This document shows positions 18,038 to 26,883 of a stretch of DNA of 64,000 nt, one piece after another; positions within the stretch are counted from its first letter, which is position 1; every line of letters starts with the position of its first letter. The position numbers and the translations under genes were made by a program. The DNA comes from Cyanobacteriota bacterium (lineage in GTDB: Bacteria; Cyanobacteriota; Cyanobacteriia; PCC-6307; Cyanobiaceae): positions 17,909 through 81,908 of the forward strand of contig JAPLIC010000035.1 in the NCBI GenBank assembly GCA_026389315.1, in the 5' to 3' direction. The notes under the pieces were generated by a model that was not told the DNA's origin, did no database searches, and saw only the letters and a list, made by a program, of their open reading frames with translations.

Positions 18038-18125
18038 CCCCCCAGAGCTTCTCGGTCCAGCGTGTCAGATGGGCCAGCGGCCCTGGCGCTGTTAAGGTTT
18101 TCTACCCTTTGCCCCTGCCCCAGCC

Positions 18126-18338
18126 ATGGCCCAGGCCGCCATCACCATCGGCTCCAAAGTGCGGGTGCTCAGGGTCCGCGACCGCATTCCCGCAGACCTC
18201 GTCTCGACCCTGAAGGCCGATCCCACCGGCACTGTGAAGGGATACCGGGTCACCGACGGCAAGGGCATCGGCGTGGTCGTCGACCTCAACGGAGGCGGCA
18301 CCACCTGGTTCTTCGACGACGAAATCGCCCCCGCCTGA
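18126..18338 (+). CDS. petP: cytochrome b6f subunit PetP (DUF2862)
   Basis: A 70-residue SH3-like protein (IGSKVRVLRVRDRIPADLV, then GTVKGYRVTDGKGIGVVVDL and TTWFFDDEIAP), matching the cyanobacterial DUF2862/PetP family in sequence and length. PetP is a peripheral cytoplasmic-side subunit that supports linear electron flow through cytochrome b6f. It lies 26 bases upstream of chlG and is divergent from hisF. Confidence 0.85.
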   Translation: MAQAAITIGSKVRVLRVRDRIPADLVSTLKADPTGTVKGYRVTDGKGIGVVVDLNGGGTTWFFDDEIAPA

Positions 18339-18364
18339 ACGGCCCCTCCCTGCGGCGAGCACCC

Positions 18365-19369
18365 GTGACCGAACCAACCCCAAGCCAAGCCCCTGCGGAG
18401 AAGAAGGGCAGCGCCACCCGCCAGATCCTTGGTATGAAGGGGGCGAGCACCACCTCCAACATCTGGAAGATCCGGCTGCAGCTGATGAAGCCGGTCACCT
18501 GGATCCCCCTGATCTGGGGGGTGCTGTGTGGCGCCGCTGCCTCAGGCCACTTCCAGTGGCGCCCCCAGGAGGTGCTGGCCTCTTTGGCCTGCATGTTGAT
18601 GAGCGGTCCCCTGTTGGCCGGGTACACCCAGACCCTCAACGACTTCTACGACCGCGACATCGACGCCATCAACGAGCCCTACCGGCCGATCCCCTCCGGG
18701 GCGATCCCCTTGGGGCAGGTCAAGCTGCAGATCATCGTGCTGCTGTTGGCGGGGCTGGGTGTGGCCTACGGCCTCGATCGCTGGGCCGGCCACACCACGC
18801 CGGTGCTGCTGTTGTTGGCCTTGGCTGGTTCGTTCGTCAGTTACATCTATTCCGCCCCGCCCCTCAAACTCAAACAAAACGGCTGGTTGGGCAACTACGC
18901 CCTGGGCGCCAGCTACATCGCCCTGCCCTGGTGGGCGGGCCAGGCCCTGTTTGGCCAGCTCACCTGGACGACGGCGCTGTTGACCCTGGCCTACAGCCTG
19001 GCCGGATTGGGCATCGCCGTGGTCAACGACTTCAAGAGTGTGGAAGGGGACAAGGCGCTTGGGCTGCAGTCCCTGCCTGTGGCCTTTGGCATCAAGCGGG
19101 CCAGTTGGATCAGCGCCGCCATGATCGACCTGTTCCAGTTGGCCATGGTGGCCGTATTGATCGCAATCGGTCAGAATCTGTCTGCCGTGATTCTGGTGCT
19201 GCTGATTATTCCCCAGATCACCTTTCAGGACATCTGGCTGTTGCGCGATCCGGTGGCCTTTGATGTCAAATACCAGGCCAGTGCCCAGCCTTTTTTGGTG
19301 CTTGGCATGCTGGTTACGGCCCTGGCGATTGGACATAGCAACCTGATTGCGGGGACTTTGGCGCTTTGA
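18365..19369 (+). CDS. chlG: chlorophyll synthase
   Basis: A 334-residue polyprenyl transferase of the UbiA superfamily that attaches geranylgeranyl or phytyl chains to chlorophyllide in the thylakoid membrane. The first Asp-rich motif NDFYDRDIDAINEPYRPIPSG and the second region VVNDFKSVEGDKALGLQSLP are complete, with about nine transmembrane helices. The likely start is the GTG (VTEPTPSQAP), since family members begin about 20-25 residues before the conserved LGMKGAS. It overlaps the start of the penicillin-binding protein gene by four bases. Confidence 0.95.
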   Translation: MTEPTPSQAPAEKKGSATRQILGMKGASTTSNIWKIRLQLMKPVTWIPLIWGVLCGAAASGHFQWRPQEVLASLACMLMSGPLLAGYTQTLNDFYDRDIDAINEPYRPIPSGAIPLGQVKLQIIVLLLAGLGVAYGLDRWAGHTTPVLLLLALAGSFVSYIYSAPPLKLKQNGWLGNYALGASYIALPWWAGQALFGQLTWTTALLTLAYSLAGLGIAVVNDFKSVEGDKALGLQSLPVAFGIKRASWISAAMIDLFQLAMVAVLIAIGQNLSAVILVLLIIPQITFQDIWLLRDPVAFDVKYQASAQPFLVLGMLVTALAIGHSNLIAGTLAL

Positions 19370-21750
19370 CTCGCCTGGAACCCGATCAACGGCTTCCGGA
19401 ACCCCGCTGGGGCCCCGCCCTGCGTCGCCGGGACAATGCAGGCCGCCTCGCTCCCGCCCGCCAGCCCGATCGTCGCCCGTCCAGTCTCTGGTGGCCGGCC
19501 CTGTTGGCCGGTGGCTTGGGCGTGGCTGCCGCCTTCGGCCAAAACCTTTTGGTGTCCGGCTTCGATTCCCTGCTCCCCGATGCCCGCGGCATCAGCGCTT
19601 TTTCGCGACCGGGCACCCTCACCATCTTGTCGGCCGATGGTGATGTGGTCTTCAAGCAGGGTCCGGCCACCCGGGAGAAGCTGCCCAGCGGCCAGATGCC
19701 CCTGTTGCTGCAAAAGGCCTTCGTGGCCGCTGAGGATCGCCGCTTTTATCAGCATGATGGGATCGACAACCTCGGCATCGTGCGCGCCATGCTGCGCAAC
19801 CTCAGCCAGGGGTCGGTGGAGGAGGGCGCCAGCACGATCACCCAGCAGCTGGCCCGTACGGTGTTTCTGAGCCAGGATCGCACCCTTTGGCGCAAGCTGA
19901 AGGAGGCGGCTCTGGCGGGCAAGATCGAGCGTCAACTCACCAAGAAGCAGATTCTTGAGCAATATCTCAATTATGTTTATTTAGGCTCTAGTGCCTATGG
20001 AGTTTCTGATGCTTCTTGGGTTTATTTCTCTAAAAAACCAGATCAACTCACCCTGCCTGAAGCGGCCCTGATTGCCGGCTTGCCACCAGCGCCTTCCGTC
20101 TACTCACCCCTGGTCAATCCAAAGCTGGCCCTGGAGCGCCGCGCCACGGTGCTGAGGCGAATGCGTGAGATGGGCTATATCGACGACCGCCAGCTTGAAA
20201 CGGCTCAAGCCGCGCCCATCGGTCTTAAGCCCGCAGAACCCAAGTATTTCGTCAATCCCGCCCCCTGGTTCACCAGTTGGTTGGAGCTGGAGCTGCCCAA
20301 GGTCCTCACCAAGGAGCAACTTGAGGTGGGCGGCCTCACGATTCACACCGGCCTCAAGCCTGAATGGCAGGCCCGCGCCCAGGAGGCTGTCAATACTTAC
20401 GCCTCAGGCGGCATGGAAGGGGCCCTGGTGGCCATGGAGCCTGGAACCGGCTTGGTGCGGGCCATGGTGGGCGGCACGGATTGGGAACGCAGCCAGTTCA
20501 ACCGGGCCATTCAGGCCCTGCGTTCGCCCGGTTCCACCTTCAAACTTTTCGCTTATACAGCCGCCCTGCAATACGGCATGCGGCCAGAAGACACCATTGC
20601 CAATCGCGAGCGCTGCTACCAGGATGGTTGGCCCCCCAAGCGCTTCTGCATCCCCGGCAGCGGCGGCCGCGTCACGCTGCTGACGGCCGTTACTAATTCC
20701 ATCAATCCCGCCGCCGTGGCTACGGCCGAAAAGGTGGGTTATCCCCGAGTCATCGGCGTGGCCCGCCAGCTTGGCATCACCGGCGAGATAGGGGAATACC
20801 CCTCCATGGTGCTGGGGGCCAATGAGAAATACGTGCTCGAAATGACGGCCGCCTACGCGGCGATCAATAACCGTGGCCTGTATGTGACGCCCACACCTTT
20901 CGATCTGATTTATGGCCCCGATGGCGCCTTGATCTGGAGTCGACGCCAGAAGGCCAAGCCCCCCCGTCGCGCTGTCAGCAGCGATGTGGCCGACGCCATG
21001 ACGTACATGTTGCAAAACGTGGTTCGCGCTGGTACCGGCCGCCCTGCGGGTCTGGCCGATCGGCCGGTGGCGGGCAAGACCGGCACCGCCGAGGGGGGCC
21101 GTGACCTGTGGTTCATCGGTTCGATTCCCCAGCTCACCACGGCAGTTTGGTTTGGTTACGACGAAAACTGGAAGACCAGCAGCAGCAGCGTGCAGGCCGC
21201 CTATGCCTGGAACTCCTTCATGTCGAGGATCGTCAAAGACATCCCCGTTCGCGAGTTTCCCCCCAAGCCCGAACTCACCGGAGAATTCATCCCCTACGTC
21301 CCCCCCAAGCTGCGCGACAAGGGCAAAGCCAAGGACAACAACAGCCCCCCCCCGGCAGCGCCCGATCGCTGGGAGCCCCCGTCCAGTTGGATGCCCCCCC
21401 CAACCGAGCCCAATCGGTCCGAAGAGGCTCCCCGCCGTCGCTGGCAACCGGAGCCCATTGATCCGCTCCCCGCTGACCCTGGTGCCACCCGTCAAAGCGA
21501 GCCGCCGGCCGAGGAAAGGCCCCGCTGGCAGCCACCCGCCCGGGAAGAACGCCCCTGGCAACCGCCGGCTGCGGAGCAACGCCGCTGGCAACCGCCAGTC
21601 CGGGAGGAACGGCGTGCCGAGCCACCGGCCCCCGCACCCCCGCCCGCTGCGGCCCCTGCTGCGGCGCCGGCCCCCGTCGCCGCCCCGGCGCCAGCCCCGG
21701 CCCCGCCGCCGCCGCCACCGCCGGTGAGCCCGCCGCCGCCCCTTCCCTAG
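19366..21750 (+). CDS. class A penicillin-binding protein (PBP1A-type) with Pro-rich tail
   Basis: A 794-residue bifunctional peptidoglycan synthase with one N-terminal transmembrane helix (about 41-60). The GT51 transglycosylase has AAEDRRFYQHDG with catalytic Glu123 and GASTITQQLARTVFLS. The transpeptidase has SPGSTFK (nucleophile Ser390, Lys393), TNSINPA and KTGTAEGG (Lys571). From about residue 645 to the end the protein is a disordered tail with repeated W-Q-P-P units and a final Pro/Ala run. The only start that fits is TTG at 19366, overlapping the chlG stop; no in-frame ATG precedes the membrane helix. Confidence 0.92.
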   Translation: MTRLEPDQRLPEPRWGPALRRRDNAGRLAPARQPDRRPSSLWWPALLAGGLGVAAAFGQNLLVSGFDSLLPDARGISAFSRPGTLTILSADGDVVFKQGPATREKLPSGQMPLLLQKAFVAAEDRRFYQHDGIDNLGIVRAMLRNLSQGSVEEGASTITQQLARTVFLSQDRTLWRKLKEAALAGKIERQLTKKQILEQYLNYVYLGSSAYGVSDASWVYFSKKPDQLTLPEAALIAGLPPAPSVYSPLVNPKLALERRATVLRRMREMGYIDDRQLETAQAAPIGLKPAEPKYFVNPAPWFTSWLELELPKVLTKEQLEVGGLTIHTGLKPEWQARAQEAVNTYASGGMEGALVAMEPGTGLVRAMVGGTDWERSQFNRAIQALRSPGSTFKLFAYTAALQYGMRPEDTIANRERCYQDGWPPKRFCIPGSGGRVTLLTAVTNSINPAAVATAEKVGYPRVIGVARQLGITGEIGEYPSMVLGANEKYVLEMTAAYAAINNRGLYVTPTPFDLIYGPDGALIWSRRQKAKPPRRAVSSDVADAMTYMLQNVVRAGTGRPAGLADRPVAGKTGTAEGGRDLWFIGSIPQLTTAVWFGYDENWKTSSSSVQAAYAWNSFMSRIVKDIPVREFPPKPELTGEFIPYVPPKLRDKGKAKDNNSPPPAAPDRWEPPSSWMPPPTEPNRSEEAPRRRWQPEPIDPLPADPGATRQSEPPAEERPRWQPPAREERPWQPPAAEQRRWQPPVREERRAEPPAPAPPPAAAPAAAPAPVAAPAPAPAPPPPPPPVSPPPPLP

Positions 21751-23201
21751 GCAGCCGGCCCCAACCCTTGCCCCTGGTCGTCTCGATGGCGGGGTTCCAG
21801 GACGGCGACGTAGAAGCCATCCCCAGCCTGGGGCGCCGGCCACCACTGTTGTTGGTGGATCAGGCGCCAGCTTGGATGGCCGGCCAGAAAAGCAATGACC
21901 ACCTCGCTGTTTTCCTGGGGATGCACCGTGCAGGTGGCATAAACCAGGCGGCCAGCGGGCCGCAGCAGGGGCGCCAGGCGTTCGAGCAGGCGTTGTTGCT
22001 GCCTGGCCAGTTCAGCAATGCTGTCGGGTTGAAGGCGCCAGCGGGCATCGGCATGGCGGGCCAGGGTTCCCAGCCCCGAGCATGGCGCATCCACCAGAAT
22101 GCGATCAAAGAAACCGCGCCATTGGGGCCGTATTTCGAGCAGGTCGGCGGCGTCGGCCGCAAGCACCTGCAGGCTGGCCATGCCAAGACGCTCGGCGTTG
22201 GCCACCACCTTTTTGAGCCGAGACTCGGAGCGATCCACCGCCCAGATTTCGCCCCGATCGTCCATCAACTCCGCCAGCTGGGTGGACTTGCCGCCAGGGG
22301 CGGCGCAGGCATCCAGCACCCGCTCGCCCGGCTGGGGTGCCAGCAGGGGGGCGATGGCCTGGGCTGTGCGGTCCTGAACGCACCAGTGACCTTCCTTGAA
22401 ACCGGGCAGCCCCCGGAGATCGCCGCTGGCCCCGGCTAAGCACAGGCCCCATTCCTGGTCGTCCAAGGCCCGGGCCGTCAGTCCCGCGGCCCCGAAGGCC
22501 GCCAGGACCTCCGCCCGGCTGCTCCGCCGTCGGTTGATCCGCAGGTCGAGGGCCGGGGGGGTGTTGCTGGAGCGTCCAAAGGCCTCGGCCTCTTCCGGGC
22601 GGCACCATTGCAGCAGCTGGGTCGCCAGCCAGGGGGGCAGGGAGTGGCGCAGGGCCAGGCTGTCGGCCGCCGCGTCGGGTAAGGCCAGTCCCTGCCAAGG
22701 ATTGAGGGGCGTGGCGGCATCGGCGTGGGTCTCGGCCCCGGGGGCCTGATGGGGGTTGTGGGCCCGGGCCACGGCCCGCAGCAGACCATTGACAACTGGA
22801 GCCAGCCGGGCAAAGCCCGCTTCCTTGGCCAGCTGAACGCTGGTGTTGACGGCGGCGGAGGCGGGCACCCTGCTGCTGAACAGCAGTTGGTAGAGCCCGA
22901 CGTGCAATAACCAGCGCAGCCGGGGTGGCTGGCGGCTGGCCTTGAGCCGGCCATGGGCATCGATCCAGGCATCAAGCAGCAAACGCTGGCGGATGGCCCC
23001 ATAGGCCAGTTCGGTGGCCAGTCCCCGGTCGAGGGGCGCCAGGTTGGTTTTGGCCAGTTCCCGTTCCAGGGCGTTGTCGGCAAAGGCCCCGGCAGCCACC
23101 GCCTCCAGCACCCTCCAGGCCAGGCGCCGAGGGGCGAGACCGTCGGTTTCGGTCGCGAGGGGATTTTGGCGGTCCTTCACGGCTGCTGATCGCGTTGGCA
23201 T
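21747..23201 (-). CDS. rsmB: 16S rRNA (cytosine-967-C5)-methyltransferase
   Basis: A 484-residue RNA methyltransferase. The N-terminal NusB-like RNA-binding domain (about 25-165) is followed by the catalytic domain: VLDACAAPGGKSTQLAEL for SAM, DAPCSGLGTLARH with the first active-site Cys, and LVYATCTVHPQENSEVV with the nucleophilic Cys. It converges with the PBP gene, the two stops sharing CTAG, and its start overlaps the ATL gene by 25 bases, which suggests co-transcription with that DNA-repair-related gene. Confidence 0.92.
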   Translation of the reverse strand: MPTRSAAVKDRQNPLATETDGLAPRRLAWRVLEAVAAGAFADNALERELAKTNLAPLDRGLATELAYGAIRQRLLLDAWIDAHGRLKASRQPPRLRWLLHVGLYQLLFSSRVPASAAVNTSVQLAKEAGFARLAPVVNGLLRAVARAHNPHQAPGAETHADAATPLNPWQGLALPDAAADSLALRHSLPPWLATQLLQWCRPEEAEAFGRSSNTPPALDLRINRRRSSRAEVLAAFGAAGLTARALDDQEWGLCLAGASGDLRGLPGFKEGHWCVQDRTAQAIAPLLAPQPGERVLDACAAPGGKSTQLAELMDDRGEIWAVDRSESRLKKVVANAERLGMASLQVLAADAADLLEIRPQWRGFFDRILVDAPCSGLGTLARHADARWRLQPDSIAELARQQQRLLERLAPLLRPAGRLVYATCTVHPQENSEVVIAFLAGHPSWRLIHQQQWWPAPQAGDGFYVAVLEPRHRDDQGQGLGPAA

Positions 23202-23530
23202 TCACTGCGCCAGCGATACCGATGGAGGGGGAGTCGGCCCTGGGGGTCCACCGCAATGCCCTCGGCCAGCAGCAGGTCCCTTTGCATCCAGTCACTGCCC
23301 TGGCGCGACAGGGTCATGGCGACGCGACCCTGGGCATTGACCACCCGGTGCCAGGGCAGGGGGGAAGGCAGGGGCAGCCGTCTGAGGGCCCAACCCACTT
23401 GCCTGGCGCATCCCCATTCCCCCATCAGTTCAGCGATTTGGCCATAGGTGGCCAATTGGCCGAAGGGGATGCGGGCGACTTGTTGGTAAGCCCTTTGGTC
23501 GAAACTGGTTTCCTTCATCGGCTCCATCAT
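23177..23530 (-). CDS. alkyltransferase-like protein (ATL), MGMT homologue without the acceptor Cys
   Basis: A 117-residue protein with the DNA-binding fold of O6-alkylguanine-DNA alkyltransferases (IPFGQLATYGQIAELMG, ARQVGWALRRLP). The motif that carries the acceptor cysteine (PCHRV) reads PWHRV at residues 59-63, the tryptophan form that defines bacterial ATL proteins. These bind O6-alkylguanine without dealkylating it and hand the lesion to nucleotide excision repair. Its 3' end overlaps rsmB by 25 bases. Confidence 0.9.
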   Translation of the reverse strand: MMEPMKETSFDQRAYQQVARIPFGQLATYGQIAELMGEWGCARQVGWALRRLPLPSPLPWHRVVNAQGRVAMTLSRQGSDWMQRDLLLAEGIAVDPQGRLPLHRYRWRSECQRDQQP

Positions 23531-23596
23531 GGGGTGCGGCGCTCGCTGGCCTTGCTGGAGGGCCCCGTCCGGATCCCTTGATTCGCCCCTCTAATC

Positions 23597-24286
23597 ATGC
23601 CCCTGCTTGCGCGCCGTTTCGAACGTCTTCAGTCGGTCCTTGACCACCGCATGGCGGACCTCACCGTGCTTTTGGAGCAGGTGGAGAAGCCGCACAATCT
23701 TTCGGCAATCCTGCGCAGTTGCGATGCGGTGGGGGCGTTGGAGGCCCATGCGGTCTGCCGCGCGGGCCGTCTACCCACGTTCAACAGCACGGCCCAGGGC
23801 AGTCAGAAGTGGGTGCTTCTCAAGCTGCACAGCCACACTGAAGCGGCCATCGCCCAGCTCAAAGAGCGCGGCTTCCGCTTGTATGGCACCCATCTGGGCC
23901 GCGCCACCGTCGACTATCGCGCCTGTGATTTCACCGGTCCCACGGCCTTTGTGCTGGGGGCCGAGAAGTGGGGACTCAGTGAGACAGCCGCTTCCCTTGT
24001 TGATCAATCCCTGTCCATCCCGATGCGGGGCATGGTGCAGTCGTTGAATGTCTCGGTGGCGGCGGCGATTCTTTTATTCGAGGCCTTGCGCCAGCGCCAA
24101 AGTGCCGGTGTGGTGCCAGAGCATGGAGAAGGTCTGACTGCCGATCAATACGGCCGCCAGCTTTTTGCCTGGTCCTATCCCCGGGTGGCCCGCTGGTGTG
24201 ATCAGCAAGGACGGCCCTATCCGGCCCTGACCGCCGAGGGAGAGATTGCCGAGTCCCTGCCGAGGGATGTCAGGTTGCCCCACTGA
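23597..24286 (+). CDS. trmH: tRNA (guanosine-18-2'-O)-methyltransferase
   Basis: A 229-residue SpoU-class enzyme with a trefoil knot. Conserved motifs are KPHNLSAILRSCDAVG (about 31-46), FVLGAEKWGLSE (about 117-128) and SIPMRGMVQSLNVSVAAAI (about 140-158), the last forming the knot and SAM site. The C-terminal extension to about residue 229 fits TrmH rather than RlmB. The stop codon lies inside the first copy of a 17-bp tandem repeat. Confidence 0.93.
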   Translation: MPLLARRFERLQSVLDHRMADLTVLLEQVEKPHNLSAILRSCDAVGALEAHAVCRAGRLPTFNSTAQGSQKWVLLKLHSHTEAAIAQLKERGFRLYGTHLGRATVDYRACDFTGPTAFVLGAEKWGLSETAASLVDQSLSIPMRGMVQSLNVSVAAAILLFEALRQRQSAGVVPEHGEGLTADQYGRQLFAWSYPRVARWCDQQGRPYPALTAEGEIAESLPRDVRLPH

Positions 24287-24341
24287 TCAGGTTGCCCCAC
24301 TGATCAAGTGGCCCCCCGGATCAGGTGGCCCCCCGCATCAG
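24274..24341 (+). repeat. 17-bp tandem repeat, four copies, spanning the trmH stop
   Basis: Two copies of GTTGCCCCACTGATCAG/A are followed by two diverged copies, GTGGCCCCCCGGATCAG and GTGGCCCCCCGCATCAG. The trmH TGA is in copy one. Since 17 is not a multiple of three, the repeat can only spread outside the coding part. Confidence 0.92.
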
Positions 24342-24363
24342 CGGCGGCCATGGCAAGGAGGGA

Positions 24364-24591
24364 CTAGAAGCGAGACCCGCTTTCCAGGCTGCGGACACTG
24401 GGAAGCCAAAGCACCAGGGCCAACACAGCGATCTCCAGCAGCAGCCATTGGCCGCCAAGCAGCACCACCAGGGCGAAAGCCACCGCCAGAATGCGCATCA
24501 GCATCATCACGACATCGTCGAGCTGCTGGCCTCCCTTGGTCCACAACAAAACAGCCAGACCGAGAAACAGCAGGTCAAGCCACAGGGGCAT
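24364..24591 (-). CDS. small two-helix membrane protein, conserved in cyanobacteria
   Basis: A 75-residue hydrophobic protein (MPLWLDLLFLGLAVLLWTKG, then MMLMRILAVAFALVVLLGG, then LLLEIAVLALVLWLP). It has about three membrane segments and a short polar tail, and looks like a hypothetical membrane protein found in many picocyanobacteria. Single gene, divergent from the glycosyltransferase at 24645. Function unknown. Confidence 0.65.
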   Translation of the reverse strand: MPLWLDLLFLGLAVLLWTKGGQQLDDVVMMLMRILAVAFALVVLLGGQWLLLEIAVLALVLWLPSVRSLESGSRF

Positions 24592-24644
24592 TCCCGTGAA
24601 AGAACAACTGTTTTCAGTTTAGGTTTCCCAGCCGGGCCGCTGCC

Positions 24645-25943
24645 ATGCACCTCGTTCTTGAGCAAAGTCCCACCCCCATCTACCAGCGGCTGATCGCCGG
24701 CCTCACCCGGGCCTTGGTGGGGGCGGGCCATCGCATCAGCCTGCTGGATCCGACCGATTTCATCGCTGGGTCCTTTGCTGGCTCCCCAGCTGGCTCCCCG
24801 GATGGCAGCCTGACGCGGCTGGCCTTGGGCCGAGTGGCCGAGGTGGGCCTCCTGCGTTCCTTGTTTTGGGATCGGCTGGACTCCCTTGAGGCCGATGCCC
24901 TGATCATCGTCAGTCCCATCAGCCTGCTGGCCGGCTTCGAGCTGGGGCGGGGCAGGTTTCTCTACGAACAGGCCAAGGCACCCTTGGTTTTTCTGCACTA
25001 CGAAGACTGCCTGGGCACCCATCCTTCCCGGCAGCGCATTGAGGCCGCCCTTGGCAGCTACATCGCCAGCGCCGCCCGTTCCCACCATTTTTGTCTGGAG
25101 CCGCGCAATGCCCGGGAGCTGGGGCACTTGAAGCTGGCCACCTCGCCGCTGTTTGCCATCGGCGAGGGGACCTACGAGCCACCGGCCGGGGCCCCATTGC
25201 GCCGGGAGGTTTGCTTCATCGGCCATGTGCATCCAGGCTTTGACTGGGGCGACCAGCCGCCTGAGCTGGCATCAGAGCTGCAGGCCGAAATAAGGCGCCG
25301 TTTGCACCATTTCGACCACCCCCTTGAACCCGCCGCCCTGGCCTACGCCCAGCGGTGCTGCGGGCCCGAATCATCGCCGCTGCAGCGGTTGGCGGCGAAA
25401 GCCTTCTACCGCTCGCTAGCCCACTGTCACTCGTTGGAGTTTCGGGGAGAAGTGCTGCAGCGTTTGGGGGACCGTCGCCTCGATCTCTACGGTCCCGAGG
25501 CCGAGCGGCTGTGCGCCAGCTGGCCAGCCCCAGCCCCAGCGTTTGGCCTGCGGCGCGGCCATCCGGCGACGGAATCGGTGGCCGCCAGCGCGGCGGTGTA
25601 TCGCTCGTCGCTGATCAGTCTCAACATCACCGCTTTGCAGTTCGACCAGGCCGTCAGCAACCGGATCCTGGATGTGGCGGCTGCGGGGGGGTTTCCGCTC
25701 ACCGATTGGAAAGACGAGTTGGGGGCGATCACGGCGGTCGCTGAGGCCATCAGCTACCGCAGCCTCGAAGAGCTGCGGCACAAGATCGATTACTACTGCC
25801 ACCCGGACCATCGGGCCGAACGGCTCGAAATTGCCACGACCTTGCAGCGCGAGGTGCGAGAGCGTGGCGATTACGGAGCCTTGGCCCAGGCGATCGGGGC
25901 GGTCCTTGCTGACCTCGCTGTCCCGGGAGGGCGCCCAACTTGA
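24645..25943 (+). CDS. CgeB-like glycosyltransferase family protein
   Basis: A 432-residue protein. The C-terminal block LISLNITALQFDQAVSNRILDVAAAGGFPLTDWKDELGAI, ending in YRSLEELRHKIDYYCHPDHRAE, is the hallmark of the CgeB-like GT-B glycosyltransferases, where N-R-x-x-E/D and the acidic pocket bind the sugar nucleotide. The N-terminal half contains a short in-frame repeat (GSPAGSPDGS) near residue 45. It is probably cytoplasmic and acts on a surface glycan; the acceptor is unknown. It converges with the permease gene, four bases apart. Confidence 0.75.
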   Translation: MHLVLEQSPTPIYQRLIAGLTRALVGAGHRISLLDPTDFIAGSFAGSPAGSPDGSLTRLALGRVAEVGLLRSLFWDRLDSLEADALIIVSPISLLAGFELGRGRFLYEQAKAPLVFLHYEDCLGTHPSRQRIEAALGSYIASAARSHHFCLEPRNARELGHLKLATSPLFAIGEGTYEPPAGAPLRREVCFIGHVHPGFDWGDQPPELASELQAEIRRRLHHFDHPLEPAALAYAQRCCGPESSPLQRLAAKAFYRSLAHCHSLEFRGEVLQRLGDRRLDLYGPEAERLCASWPAPAPAFGLRRGHPATESVAASAAVYRSSLISLNITALQFDQAVSNRILDVAAAGGFPLTDWKDELGAITAVAEAISYRSLEELRHKIDYYCHPDHRAERLEIATTLQREVRERGDYGALAQAIGAVLADLAVPGGRPT

Positions 25944-25947
25944 GCGA

Positions 25948-26883
25948 TCAGGAGCGCCTGGAGGGGCCCGAAAGCCATTGCTCCAGGCCTTCGCCGAGAA
26001 AGGACAGACCCAACACCAAGACAAACATCGCCAAACCGGGATAGAGGGCGGTCCACCAGACGCCGGTGGGGACGGCCGTGAGGGCCTGCTGCAGATCGCC
26101 CCCCCATTCGGGCACGGTCTCGGGCAACCCCAGCCCCAGAAAGCCCAGCCCGCCAAGCACCAGGACGGCATCGGCGGCATTGAGGGTGAGCAACACCGGC
26201 ACCGAGGTGATGACGTTGCGAAACAGATAGCGGCGCAGCACCCACCCCGGTCCGGCGCCGAGGGAGCGGGCCGCTTCCACAAACGGTTCGGCTTTGACCT
26301 GGGCGCTTTGGTTGCGCACCACCCGGAAGTACTGGGGCACGTAAACGACACAGAGGGCGGCGGCGGCGTTCAGGAGGCCTCGGCCCAGCAGAAAGGCCAG
26401 CACCACCGACAACAACAACACCGGCAAGGTGTAGAGGGTGTCCATCAACAGCACCAGGACCCGGTCCACGGCTCCGCCCAAGTAGCCACTGGCCATGCCG
26501 AGGGGGACACCAATCACCAGGGCCACCAGCAGGGCCACCACCACCACCTGCAGGGCGACGCCGCTGCCGGCGAGGGTGCGGGTGCAAACGTCTCTCCCGA
26601 GGCGATCGGTGCCGCACCAGTGGCTGGGGCTGGGCGGGGCATAGATGGGGTTGTCGAGGCCGGCATTGGGATCGTCCAGCCAGCCGAGGTGAAGCAGCAC
26701 AGGCACGAGCAGGGCCACCAGGGCATAGATCAGCACGATGACCACACCCCAGCGCGTCATGCGGGCTGAAAGGCTGAATCCCTGGGCACCGGTTCCCTGG
26801 GCACCGGTTCCCTGGGCACCGGTTCCCTGGGCAACGGATCCGTGGGCAACGGATCCCTGGGCAGAGGAGGCGGGCCTCGGCAT
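25948..26883 (-). CDS. ABC transporter permease, DppC/OppC/NikC type
   Basis: About 311 residues if started at MPRPASS; an ATG 26 codons earlier (26961) is also in frame. The region HWCGTDRLGRDVCTRTLAGSG is the conserved OppC/NikC N-domain signature, and EAARSLGAGPGWVLRRYLFRNV is the EAA loop that docks on the ATPase. Six transmembrane helices follow the pattern of peptide/nickel permeases. The N-terminus is stretched by five-residue repeats (AQGTG) from a 15-bp tandem array. No partner permease or ATPase is adjacent, so it must work with subunits encoded elsewhere. Confidence 0.88.
   Translation of the reverse strand: MPRPASSAQGSVAHGSVAQGTGAQGTGAQGTGAQGFSLSARMTRWGVVIVLIYALVALLVPVLLHLGWLDDPNAGLDNPIYAPPSPSHWCGTDRLGRDVCTRTLAGSGVALQVVVVALLVALVIGVPLGMASGYLGGAVDRVLVLLMDTLYTLPVLLLSVVLAFLLGRGLLNAAAALCVVYVPQYFRVVRNQSAQVKAEPFVEAARSLGAGPGWVLRRYLFRNVITSVPVLLTLNAADAVLVLGGLGFLGLGLPETVPEWGGDLQQALTAVPTGVWWTALYPGLAMFVLVLGLSFLGEGLEQWLSGPSRRS
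26779..26868 (-). repeat. 15-bp tandem repeat, six copies, in a permease N-terminus
   Basis: Six units of the type TCCCTGGGCACCGGT (plus-strand reading; the last three diverged to AACGGA or lost similarity) encode repeated AQGTG/AQGSV/AHGSV pentads before the first membrane helix. The unit length keeps the frame. Confidence 0.92.

Noticed and set aside
20404..21846. A 480-codon open frame on the minus strand opposite the PBP gene
   Set aside because: Its composition is an artefact of the GC-rich third positions of the PBP gene, whose motifs (GT51 Glu, SxxK, KTG) are intact.
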